Position numbers and translations under genes: made by a program
Notes under the pieces: generated by a model
Databases searched by the model: none
What the model was told of the DNA's origin: nothing
What the model saw: the letters and a program-made list of their open reading frames with translations, nothing else
Source of the DNA: Phycisphaeraceae bacterium
Lineage (GTDB): Bacteria > Planctomycetota > Phycisphaerae > Phycisphaerales > Phycisphaeraceae
Direction of reading: 5' to 3'
DNA: 59,214 nucleotides
Assembly: GCA_002704825.1 (NCBI GenBank)
Contig: PAIY01000117.1
Span: 1 to 59,214, forward strand
In this document: in pieces, positions 23,476-35,600 of the stretch
How positions within the stretch are numbered: position 1 is the stretch's first letter
Layout of the letters: every line of letters starts with the position of its first letter

Positions 23476-25560
23476 ATGAGACACATGAAAATGAGCGCGA
23501 AGAAAAACTATTGGGCACGTCCACTGACGTTGTTGTCAGCGATGTGCATGGCTGGCGTCATGCTGCTTAGTCCAGCACGTTTGCTTGCACAGGATGCAGT
23601 TGCAGACCTGGAAACGACGAAGGATCGCATTCGTCAACTCGAAGCCGAGTTGGCGCAGCTCCGTGCCAAGATGCGCGTTCAAGCGGGTAAGGCAGGTTAT
23701 CTGCCCCGTATTGAGTTGCCTGCACCGATGGCTGATGTGTTGCCTGTCGAAGACGACGGCGCAGCCTACGATGTTTCAGAACTCATTGTTCAATACGCCC
23801 GCTCCCATGCCGGCCACCCGCCGCTGGAAGATGTGTTGATGATCAGTGTGGATTTGATTCCCACCGAGGGCGGCTTTGTCTCCCCGCGTGAAGGTGTCGA
23901 AGCCACGCCGGTTCGCCTGGTGGACCTGCAGGGAGTCGACAACGTACGTCTGTACGGTTCGGCCATCCGCAAGATTTCCGTGTCCATCGTCGACTACTTC
24001 AACAAGCTGGGCATCATCGGTGTGTTTGTCGGTCCGGACCGCACGCAGATCGATCAGCGCGGTCAGGATATCCGCCCCGAAGGCGACACGTCTCTTCGCC
24101 TTGTGATCCGCACTGCCGTCGTTGCCGAAATGCGCTCTCTGGCAAGCGGTAACCGTGTTGACGAAGCTGATCGCATCAACAACCCCGTGCACAACCGCAT
24201 CCTCCGGAACATGCCCGTGCAACCTTCCGATGGTTACAACGAACATGATCTACTCAACAAGCAGCAACTCGATCGTTATGTCTCTCGTCTGAACCGTCAT
24301 CCCGGTCGCCGCGTCGACGTGGCTGTGTCGGCTTCGGAAGACGCTGACCCCGGCTCGGTTGCCCTTGATCTGCTGATCACGGAAAACAAACCCTGGCTGG
24401 CTTACTTCCAGGTCTCCAACACCGGCACCAAGTCCACCGAACGCTGGCGTGAACGTTTCGGTCTAACCTTCAACCAGTTGACCAACAACGATGACATTCT
24501 GAGCATCGATTACATCACCTCCGGCTTTGAAGAAAGTCACTCCGTCGTCACTTCCTACGAAGCCCCGTTCTACGATTCACAGAAAGTGCGTTGGAAGCTT
24601 CACGGTATGTGGAGCATTTACAGCTCTGAAGATGTGGGCTTTGCCAATGAACGCTTCACCGCTGAAAAGTATGCCATCGGTGCTGACCTGATTTACAACT
24701 TCTACAACAAAGACGGTCACTTCATGGACTTCTTCACCGGCCTGACCTTCAGTGAAGAAACCGTGGAAAACAACCTGATCGTCACCACCACCGGCGAAGT
24801 TGATCTGCTGTGGTGGGAAAGTGGTCTGAAATATCAAAACCGTGACGAAACCCAGTCGACCTATGCCCAGGTCTCCTTCAAGACCGACATCCTGGGTGTG
24901 GTTGGTATCAATGGCGACGATTTTGACATGATGGGCCGCGGCGACACCGTCGACGAAAAACAATTCATCATGTCCTGGTATCTGTCCAAGAGCATGTTCC
25001 TCGAACCGTTCTTCAACCCCACCGGCTGGGCAGACACCTCGACCCCCAGTACCTCAACCCTGGCCCACGAATTGTTCATCGCCTTCTCCGGTCAGTACAC
25101 ATTCGGCTCACGCGTCCTGCCTTCGCAGCTTCGCACGGTCGGTGGCATGTACTCGGTGCGTGGCTTTGATGAATCCGAAGCCTCCGGCGATGGCGTGATG
25201 CAGTTGACGATTGAATATCGCCTGCACATTCCCAAGCTTCTGGCATTGGAACCAGATCCGGGCAGCACGCCGCTGTTTGGTCAGCCTTTCCGCTGGTCCC
25301 CGCAAACGGTTTACGGTCCCACCGACTGGGATGCAGTCTTCAAGCTGTTCATGGATATGGCACACACCTGGATCGAAGAAGATCCAGCCAACAGTGCAGC
25401 CGAAGCAGACGAAGATCTCATGAGCGTGGGTGTGGGACTGGAATTCCTGTACAAGCGTAACCTCAGCGTCCGTATGGACTGGGGCTTTGCTCTGACGGAT
25501 CTGGATCAGACGGAAATGGGTGACAATCGGTTCCACATTGCCGCGACCCTGCTGTACTAA
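23476..25560 (+). CDS. TpsB outer-membrane transporter (ShlB/FhaC/HecB family)
   Basis: This is the transporter half of a two-partner secretion system. The 694-residue precursor has a signal peptide cleaved near LLA-QD (38/39). A short coiled coil follows (43-70, around ETTKDRIRQLEAELAQL). Next is a POTRA-type region (about 95-260) beginning YDVSELIVQYARSHAGHPPL. The rest is an Omp85-like beta-barrel (about 295-694) ending in a C-terminal tyrosine. The conserved loop-6 motif V-R-G-F is at 561-564. It would bind the TPS domain of the exoprotein in the periplasm and thread it across the outer membrane. AGGGG (23462-23466) sets ATG 23476 as start; a TTG at 23467 is less likely. It lies 141 bases before the giant tpsA with no terminator between, so they form one operon. 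Confidence 0.92.
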   Translation: MRHMKMSAKKNYWARPLTLLSAMCMAGVMLLSPARLLAQDAVADLETTKDRIRQLEAELAQLRAKMRVQAGKAGYLPRIELPAPMADVLPVEDDGAAYDVSELIVQYARSHAGHPPLEDVLMISVDLIPTEGGFVSPREGVEATPVRLVDLQGVDNVRLYGSAIRKISVSIVDYFNKLGIIGVFVGPDRTQIDQRGQDIRPEGDTSLRLVIRTAVVAEMRSLASGNRVDEADRINNPVHNRILRNMPVQPSDGYNEHDLLNKQQLDRYVSRLNRHPGRRVDVAVSASEDADPGSVALDLLITENKPWLAYFQVSNTGTKSTERWRERFGLTFNQLTNNDDILSIDYITSGFEESHSVVTSYEAPFYDSQKVRWKLHGMWSIYSSEDVGFANERFTAEKYAIGADLIYNFYNKDGHFMDFFTGLTFSEETVENNLIVTTTGEVDLLWWESGLKYQNRDETQSTYAQVSFKTDILGVVGINGDDFDMMGRGDTVDEKQFIMSWYLSKSMFLEPFFNPTGWADTSTPSTSTLAHELFIAFSGQYTFGSRVLPSQLRTVGGMYSVRGFDESEASGDGVMQLTIEYRLHIPKLLALEPDPGSTPLFGQPFRWSPQTVYGPTDWDAVFKLFMDMAHTWIEEDPANSAAEADEDLMSVGVGLEFLYKRNLSVRMDWGFALTDLDQTEMGDNRFHIAATLLY

Positions 25561-25701
25561 ACAAGCACAAGTAACAAGATTAACGTGAAGATATAAGGCC
25601 GAGCACATCGGCAAGATTTCGGGATTCATACCAAGCAACAAAATACCAGGTCAACCAACACTAGAGCCAAGCGTTGACCCACTCGGTAAAGGGAGTTTCA
25701 A

Positions 25702-26601
25702 ATGGCCTCCAATCTGCGAACACTGGTTAGCAACAACTTCAAAGAACAACGTCGTAGCCGCGAACTGAAGCGTCGTGACTGGCGTCACAAAGTCCGTGGT
25801 TATTTTGCCGGTTCCTCGGCCCTGCTCACCGCTTTGATCGGTGTCAATGCCTACGCCGCTGAAGGTGGCGTGGTGGTTGACGGCAGTGCCAACATCAACC
25901 AGCAGGGTGCCGTCGGCCAGTCCGGCAGTGTCACCACCGTTGATCAGTTCACCGACTCGGCGATCATCAACTGGCAGAACTTCGACATCGCCAACGGCGA
26001 AACCGTCCAGTTCAACCAGCCCGACGCCATGAGTAAGGCTTTGAACCGCGTTGTTGGTGATACCAACAAGATGACCGAGATCTACGGTACGCTCAATGCC
26101 AACGGTATCGTCTACATCGTTAACCAGGCAGGTATCTATGTCGGCTCAGGTGGTGTCGTGGACACCGCCGGCTTCGTTGTCGCGGCCGGTAACATCACCA
26201 ATGAAGACTTCAACAACGGTGTGGATCGCTTCACCGATGTTCAAGGTGAGGTGGTCAACTGGGGTAATATCACTTCTGACTTCGTCGCCATGGTTGGCTC
26301 CCATGTCGCGAACTACGGTGCAATCAATGCACCCGAAGGCTCTGTCGCCATGATCGCAGGTGACGACGTGCTGCTGGGTGAAGATTCCAACGGTCACATT
26401 TTCGCACGCATCAATGGTGCAGCTGCCAACATTCAGGAAGGCAAAGAAGGTGTCCTCAACGCAGGCACCATCGCTGCTGACCAGGTGGCTCTGGGTGCAG
26501 GCGACCTTTACTCCATCGCCATCTACAACACCGGCGACATCATGGCCGGCGATATCTCCCTGGAAGGCCACGGCTCTGGCGTCGTCCAGAACGATGGCCT
26601 G
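25702..26601 (+). other. Signal peptide plus TPS secretion domain of the giant exoprotein
   Basis: Residues 1-31 are strongly basic (QRRSRELKRRDWRHK at 16-30). The hydrophobic core follows at about 34-48, with cleavage after A52. The basic extension is reminiscent of the extended signal peptides of large TPS and autotransporter proteins. Residues 54-300 form the haemagglutination-activity (TPS) domain recognised by TpsB POTRA domains. Confidence 0.8.
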
Positions 26602-29600
26602 CTTGACGCTTCAAATCTCAACGGTGCCGGCGGTACGGTTGTAATGACCGGCCAGGACGTCGCACACACCGGCACCATTGATGTGTCCGGTTCAAACGGC
26701 GGCGGTGAGGCCTATGTCGGTGGTGGTTATCAGGGTTCGGATCCTGCTTTGCGTAATGCACGTTACAACTACACAACCGGTACCATCAACGCTGATGCCA
26801 CGCTTCAAGGCGATGGTGGCACGGTGGTGGTTTGGGCAGACAATGCCACGCAATTCTCCGGTGCGATTAATGCTCGTGGTGGTATGCTTTCTGGCGATGG
26901 TGGTATGGTTGAAGTTTCCGGCAAGGGAACGCTGGGCTTCTCCGGCCTGGTAGACACCACCGCTGCAATGGGTCAGACAGGGACACTGCTTCTTGACCCC
27001 ACTGACATCACCATCAGTCTTGCTGCCTCAACCGCCACCATGTCCTTTAACGGTGGCACATTCACTTACAGCGACACCACCGCATCACCCTCCAATCTCA
27101 ACACTGGCGATTTGGTGGCCCAACTCAACACCACCAATGTGACGGTCTCAACAACCAGTGGTTTGGGCGATCCGGGTGATATCGATGTCAATAACAACGT
27201 GGCATGGAATAGCGCCAACACGCTGACGCTCGACGCTGATAATGACATCAACGTGACCGTGGGTGTGACCATTGCCAATGACGGCACAGGCGGTGTGGTT
27301 TTTGAAGCGGATAACGATGTAAACCTCAACGGTGTGATTTCACTCAACGGTGGTTCATTCACCGCAGGTGTCATCGGTGGTACAGCCATCGGTGGTAACT
27401 TCGTTCGCTCCGCGACAGGCGTGATCACCACCAACGGTGGTGCCGTTGAAATTGCAACAGATGGCTCGGTCACGATCAGTGGCGCCATCACCAACTCGGG
27501 CGCCGTGGACATTGAAGGTGATACCGGGATTAATCTTGGTGCAGACATCAGCACCAACAACGGCAATGTTCGCCTGCGTGATGCTGTGACCATGACGGGT
27601 AACAGCACCGTTGGAACCAGTGCTGGCGCTGGTGATATTCAGTTTGACAGTACCGTCGATGGTGCGTTTGACCTGGTGGTCAATGCAGGCTCTGGTGCCG
27701 GTGGTGGTTCGGTGACCATGACGGGTGCGGTTGGCACAGTGGGTGCTGACCTGGCAAGCCTGTCCGTGACCGGTTCAACCATCAACCTGGCGTCCATCGG
27801 TGACGGTGCAACAGGTGTGACTGGTAATACAACCGTGACTGCTGGAACGGCACTGAACCTCACGGGTACCGCTTACAATTCTGATGGTTCGCAATCTTAT
27901 AACGGTGGTGGTAATACCATCAACCTGACCAATGCCGGTGGTGCAACATTCACGACATCTGGCGATGCAATCAGCTTCAGCAATAACGGTAACATTGCCT
28001 TGACTGGCGATTTGACCGTTGCCGTCTCCTCCGGCACGGTTACGGTCGATGGCAATATCACCGGTAACGGTGCTGCCAACTCGGCTGTTGATATTCAAAC
28101 TGCCGCTGGCAGCAATATTATTCTCAACGATATTACCGCAGTGGGACAGGTCAATCTCGCGACGTCCGGTGCCGGTCAGATCAACTTTGATGCAATCGAC
28201 AGTGATAACAACGCTGGCGTGACCATCTCCAACGGTACGGGCCAGATTCTTGCTGGCGGTGCAATCACCACAGACGGTGGTGTGATCACCATCACCAGTT
28301 CCGGTACCGTGCAATTGTCAGGCAACCTCGATTCCACGCAAGGCGGTGCAGCAGGTGGCGCGATCTCCTTCGCCGGTGCCGGTGGCACACTTCAGATTAA
28401 TGAAGATATCAGCATCATCACCGATGGTGCAGGCGGTGGCGATCCGGGCATCACCATCAACAAGGTTGTCCAGGGCCAGGATGCAGACGAAATTCTCACG
28501 CTTGATGCTGGCGATGGTTCTGTGCTCGTTTCACAGACCGTTGGTGCAGCGATTCGCTTAGGCGGTTTTGTTGTCAGTGAATCTGGCGACTTCCAGAATA
28601 CGGCATCCATTCAGGTTGACGGCGCAACCGGTATTGTCATCAATGCCAACGATGGTGTGGATGTCGATGCCAACATCTCAACTTCCAATGACCTGATCAC
28701 CATTGATGCCGATGTCGATAACAACGGTGGTACCGGTGATCTGGATGTGGCTGACGGTACTGGCATTGATACCAATGGTGGTGCATTGACTATTACAGCC
28801 AATGATTTGAACCTCAATACAACCGGCGCGCTGGCTTCGGATGCTGGCGATACAACCATTGTCACCTCCGACGGTGGTGATATTGATCTGGGTGCGGATA
28901 ATGCCAGTGGCGGTATGGTGGTTGAAGATGTCGAACTGGGCAACATTACTGCTGCCACTTTGAATCTGCAATCAACCGGTGATGCAACCGTTGACAGTGT
29001 GACCGCTGCCAATACCGGGAACATCGGCACGATTGACCTTGATGTCGACAATCAAATCTATGTTCAGGATGTGGCTTCGGTCTTTGACAGTGCCGTGATT
29101 CTGGATGCGGGCTTGCGTGTCCGACTGCAGGAAGATATCTCGACACAAAGCGACAACATCACCATGAACGGTGATGTGTGGGTTGAAGGCGCCCGGGTTG
29201 TTGATACCACTTCAACCGGTGCTGGTGCCAATATCGTGATGACCGATGATGTGATTGGCGATGGTGGTGGCGATACACTGACCGTCACCGCCGGAACAGG
29301 CGATGTGACTCTGGCCTACAACTCAGGTTCGGATACCGCTTCAAATATTGGCTTTGGTACCGCACTTGATGACTTGACCTTCACCTCTGCCAACTCCATT
29401 ACCATTGGTAATATCGGTAACTCCGCTACCTCGGGTATCAACACCGGTTCAGGCGCGATTACCTTTGTGGCCAACACCACGGTTCAAGGCACCGCGGTCA
29501 ATGCGGATGATGGCTTTGTCTTCCAGGGCACCGTGACTTTGGATGCCGATGCCACCACCGACTTTATTGTGGATGATTTGAACGGCGTGACCTTCCAGGG

Positions 29601-32600
29601 CGCTGTCAGCGGTGTGGGCGGTAACGACGGTCTTGAAGTCTCCACCAATGGTGCTGCCAACAACCTGCCCGTGGACTTCCAGGCAGGTGCCAACATTTCC
29701 ACGCTCAATTCCGTGCGAATTGTCGCCGGCTCGGGTGATGTGAATCTTCAAAGCATTACTGCCGTTTCAGGCGACATCGTCGTCTTCGGCGGTGACGATG
29801 CCATTGGTGGTAATGATATCACCCTCAATGGCGGGACCATCACCTCAACAGGTGGTGATGTCTCCTTCCAGGGCGATGTTCTGCTGGCTTCGGATGTGGT
29901 CATCACTTCCGGCGGTGCCGATGGTCAGGACATCTCCTTTGCTGAAATCGTCGATGGTGGTCAGTCTCTGACGGTCGATGCCGGCGAAGCAGGCGATGTC
30001 ACATTTAACGAAAACGTGGGTGACAATGCAGCCCCGACGGCCTTCATCATCACCGATGCCTTTGACGTCTCCTTGCAAGATGTCACCACCAACGACGGTG
30101 TGATCACCATTGCCACTACAGGCGACAAACTTGATGGCACGTTGACCCTCAGCGGCGATCTTGATGCTGGTGCAGTCGGTAACGCAGTGAACATTCACGC
30201 AGACGATATCAGTCTTAACGTGACGGGTGCAGGCTCGGTGACCATCACTTCCGATGGCAACAACGCTGACGGTGACACAGACAACGATCTGACCATCACC
30301 ACCACCGGCTCGCTGACTTCGAGCACGGCCTGGAATGACGGTTTGATCCTTGATGCAGGTAACTCCACATTGGTCATCGGCGGTGCAACCCTCAATCAAC
30401 TCGACCACCTGGGTCTGACCGCTGGCACATTGTCTGTTGGCAGTGTGACGGTTGGTGATGACGACGCGGGTGTGGGTAATGCCTTTGCAGCAACGACCAC
30501 GGTTGGTGATCTGGAACTGACCGGTGCCATCTCCACCATTGGTGAAAGCAGTGCAGGTAGTGTGGCTCTGTCATCGGCTGGTGATATTGTGATCAACGGT
30601 ACCGCTTCGGTTCTCACCGATGGTACAGCCGATGCCAACATTACTATCAATGACGATATTGAAGGCACGACTATTGGAACCGACAACCTGACACTGACTT
30701 CAGGTTCAGGCACTATCGCCATCAATGGTGCAGTGGGTGTGACCACCAATCTCAACAGTTTCACCGCCAACGCAACCGGCGGTACAGTTGACGTCAACAA
30801 CATTATTGATGCCGACGCCATCAGCCTCATTGGTACGACGGTCGATCTGAACAACGCAGCGGTGACCTCACTCACCGTGACCGGCGATGTGGGGACCGAT
30901 GGCGGTAACCTGCTTATCCGTACGGACACGCTCAACACCCATGCCAACAACACCTATGTCGGTGCGGTGGCTGGCACACAGACGGTGACCTTCGGCGTTC
31001 TCACTGCCGGAACGGATATCGACTTGGGTAACAGCACGGTTGCTGGTCTGGATGTGGTTGAAGCGACTCTGGCTGATGTGCAAACCAATATTGAAACCAT
31101 CATCATCGGCGAATCCGGTCACACCGGTGACGTCTACATCAATGCTGCGGACGGCACAGTCAATTCGCCTGTTTCACTGACCATCAATGCCGATGGTGCA
31201 GGTTCTGAAATTAATGTTCAGGACAATATTACCGTTGCCGGTGATATGACTGTCAATGGCAGTCGCGACAGTTTCAACATTAACCCTGGTGCTGGCAATA
31301 CAGTCACGATCGACACCAGTGCCAGTAACGGTAATGTGACCATCAACGACACGATCGAATTTGTTGACGCCGGTGCCGACCTGGCCATCACCACCGGCAA
31401 CGGTAACGTGGTTCTGGCTGGTAGCGTCGTCGCTGAAACCACAGCAGATGGCGGCGAAGACATCACCATCACATCCAGTGGCGATGTAACCCTCGGTCGC
31501 GATGGCCAAGGTGACACCTTCGGCGGCAACGGTGCCAATGAGAGCCTGGGACAGATTCAAGTCAACGCCACCACCGGCACCCTGACCATCGAAGCGGCTC
31601 TGGATCTGGCAGGTGCAGGCGATATTCTGGATATCAACAATGTGCAGGCGGTCGTCTTTGACAATGCAGCTACCGTGACCACCACGGGTGGCGGTGCGGT
31701 GAACATTGATGGTAATGCAGCCGGCACACTGACCATCGGCACAGGTGCCATGAACCTGGATGGCTCTTTCATCGCCCAGGACTTCACCGGTATTTCCACT
31801 GCTGCCAACATCACCACCACCAATGACAACATCACCTTCAGCAATGCAACAACGCTGACTGGTGACATCACACTCGACACGGATGCTGCAGGAGGCAATG
31901 TGCTCTTTAGCTCAACGCTCAACGGCACGACCCTTGGCGAAGAATCCTTGACCGTAACCGCAGGTTCCGGCACGGTGACACTCGGTGCAGTTGGTACGAC
32001 AACCGCGCTTGAATTCGTCGACGTGACAACCAGTGGCCAGGTGACGCTTAACGGCAGCATTGAAACCGACGACAACTCCGGTACCGGTAACATCGACTTC
32101 GGTGCTGCAACCGGAGGCATCGACCTTGGTGCGGATATCACGCTTAACTCCGACGACGGTGCAAGCGGTAGCGGCGGCGCGATTGATCTTTCCGGCAGTG
32201 TGGTGGATTCCACCGGCGCCGGCGATGACAGCCTGACGATCACGGCCGGAGACGGTGCGGTGACGTTCGCGGGCGTGGGTACGGGTGTGGCTCTTGAAGC
32301 CCTGTCCGTGACGACCACTGGCGTGACCACACTCGGTGGCGACATCGAAACCGATGACGTCGCGGGTACGGGTAACGTCGATCTCTCCGGCGCAACGGGT
32401 AGTATCACCCTGACCACGGATGTGACGGTGGATACCGATGCCGCAGGCGGTGGTACCGGCGGTATCGCGTCCTTCGGTTCCAAAGTCCGTTCCAACGCGA
32501 GTGCTGATCATGATTTTGTCGTCACCACTGGCGATGGTGTGATTACGCTTTCCGACGGCGCCGGTAGCAACGGCGGTGACGATCTGGGCAGCGTGTCCTT

Positions 32601-35600
32601 GACCTCCACCGGTGGGATCAACCTTAGTGGCACGATCTACACGGATGATAACAACGGCCATACCGGCGATGTAACAATCACCGGTAACGCCACCCTGAAC
32701 AGTTCTGTTGTTTTAATCGCCACACAGGGGGGTGATGCGACCTTCACTGGCACCATCACCGATGCCGCCAATACCTATACCCTGAGGATTGCTACGGATG
32801 CAGCTGGCGGTAACGTGGATTTGCAAGACGACGTGACCATTGGTCGCCTGGACATCTACAATGCGAATATCGTTGATCTGGATGATGTGACAACCAATGG
32901 CGTTGGCGCAGCCGGCGGCATCGATATCGGTTCTCTGGCCGCGGTCACCCGTATCGACATCAACGGTACGCTTTACGACACCGGCTCTGGTGATCCGTCT
33001 GAGTCAGGTGCCATTGACTTCAACAGTGACAATATCGACATTTTCGCCAACGCGACCTTCGACACCTCGACCGGTAACGGTGCTGGTGTCGGCGGTGCAG
33101 TTACCTTCGGTAACGGCGGTTCGGCCATCGATGCCGACGTCAACGATGGTGCCAATGACCGCTCGATCAACATCGTCACCACTGGCGCTGGCGGTGATGG
33201 TGCGGTTGATATCGATGGTAATATCGGTGGCAATGTATCCTTTGACGGTGGTGTCACCATCGACGGTGGCAGCGTCACAACCAATTCGATTGATACCAGG
33301 GGTGGTGCCGCCGGTGAGTCCGGTGGTGCAGTCAATATCGACGGCTCAGGCGCTGTTTGGATGGGTGGTATTACCGTAACAACCGGTAACGGTGTCGGCA
33401 ACGGTGGTAATGTCAATGTCGATTCGTCTGGCTCAACCGTTACCGTGGCGAACATCAGTGCCAGCGGCGGCGGTGGCGGCGGTGATACCGGTGGGACCAT
33501 CGGTATCCAGACAACAGCTGGTGGCGAAATTAGACTTGGTGGAAGCAGTATTAGCAACGGTGCAGGTACCGCAGGTAATAACATCACCATCGGTAACACC
33601 GGCAATGATCCAGCCGTCATCCTTTCGACCGATGTCACGATTTCCACGGGTGCCGGCTCGGCAGGCAACATCGTCTTTGGCGATGGTGACATCGATGCCA
33701 ACGCTGCTGCCTTAGATCAATTACTTACACTCACCGCGGGCACCGGTTCAGTGACCATCAACGGTACCATTGGTGGTATCGAAGCCCTTGACGGCCTGGA
33801 TGTGACCGATGCCAACACGGTAACCCTCAATGCCGTGACCACCCGCTCCACGGGTATCGACATCGGTTCCAACTCGGCCATCGCCGGTGGTGTGACGCTT
33901 AACGGTGACCTGAGTTCCGATGGCGAAGGTGACGGCCAGACAGCCGGTCCAATCTCCATTGATGCCACGGGTGGTAATATCTCCCTGACCGCCAATGTCA
34001 CCATTGATGCCAATGACGCAGTGGCTACCAACGGCGTGGGCGCCGGTGGTGATGGTGCCATCACCCTCACCGGTACACAGGTCATCAGCAATACGGTCAA
34101 CACCTATGGTCTGACCCTTGATGCTGGCTCCAATGCAATCAACCTTGGTGCAGTAACCCTCACCAGTCTCGACCACGTGGCAGCCTTCTCCGCTGGCACG
34201 ATCACCGTCGGTGCAGGTGGCATCAGTGTCGATGACGGTTCGGGTAACCCCAATACCTCTAACTCGGGTATTGAGTTGGTCGGTAACCAGATCAATCTCA
34301 ACGGCAACCTCACCACCAACAGCCAGAACTCGGCAGCCGGTACCGGCTCGGTGAATCTGACCGGTACGGTCGTGCTGGGTGGCAACATCACCATCAACAC
34401 CGAAAATAACCACGCCGGCCAGGCCGACGGTGCGGTGACCATCACCGGTGACGTCAGTGCCGACAACGCAACAGCCAACGATCGTTCGTTTACCATCGAT
34501 GCCCAGACAGCAGGCCAGACCGGCGGCGCCGTTTCCATCACCAGCATTGGTAATGCAGGCAATGGTTCGGTTGACGGCGGGGTGATCATCGACGGTGCCT
34601 CGATCACCGTGACCAATGGTATTCGTGCCGATGGTGGCAATGTGGCTGGTGACGATGGTGGCGATATTTCACTGACTTCAACTTCCGGCAACATTTCGGT
34701 CGGAAGTTCGGTTTCAGCTGTGGGTAATGCAGGTGGTGGCGGTAACGGTGGCAATATCACCATTGACGCAACCGGTGGCAGCGTTTCAGTCGACGGTTCC
34801 GTGGGGGCTTTTGGTCGGGGTGGTGCCAACAGTGGTGGTAACGTCAGCATCGATGCCAACGGGGCCAACACCATCACCGTGGCCAACAACATCCTGACCA
34901 GTACAAACGGTACCGGTAACGGTGGCACCATCGACATCAACGATGGCGGCGGCACCGGCATCTTCAGTATCGGCGGTGACCTGGATTCACGTGCCACCAA
35001 CGCAGGTGGCGGCAACGCAGGCGCCATCGACGTCAATTCCACCATGCAGTTGACCGACAACGTCAGCATTCTGGCGACTGCCGCCAACGGCAACGGTGGA
35101 GCAGTCGATCTCGTCGCGGTCAATGCCGATGACGATGATGCCAACAACCGCTCACTGACCATCGACACCACAGGTACCGGCGGCGTCACGGCAGATGTGA
35201 CCCTCGGCGGCGCACTAGGCGGCGGCGCTGACGGCTCGCTTGACGGTGGTGTGACCATCACCGCGGATACCGTCCTGGGTGGCCAGAACATCACCACCGC
35301 AGGCGGAACCCTCGATGAAAATGGTGGTGCTGTGACCATTACCACAGGATCCGGTGCAACCTCCATCGGTGCCATCGACAGTTCAGGCAATAACGACGGT
35401 AACGGCGGCAACGTCGATATCGATACCGGTGTGGGCACACTTGCTGTGGGGGCCATCACCACTTCCGGTGGTAACGGTGGTGCAGATACCGCTGGGACCA
35501 TCCTGCTGCAAACAGGTGTTGGTATCACGGGTGCCAACAGCTCCGGCAATACCACGCTCAATGGTAACCTGACCGCTGCCGGCACCGCTGGCAACACCAT

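Noticed and set aside
23331-23570. A 79-codon frame in the tpsB leader and 5' end
   Set aside because: It overlaps tpsB in another frame, runs through the hairpins and has no protein resemblance.
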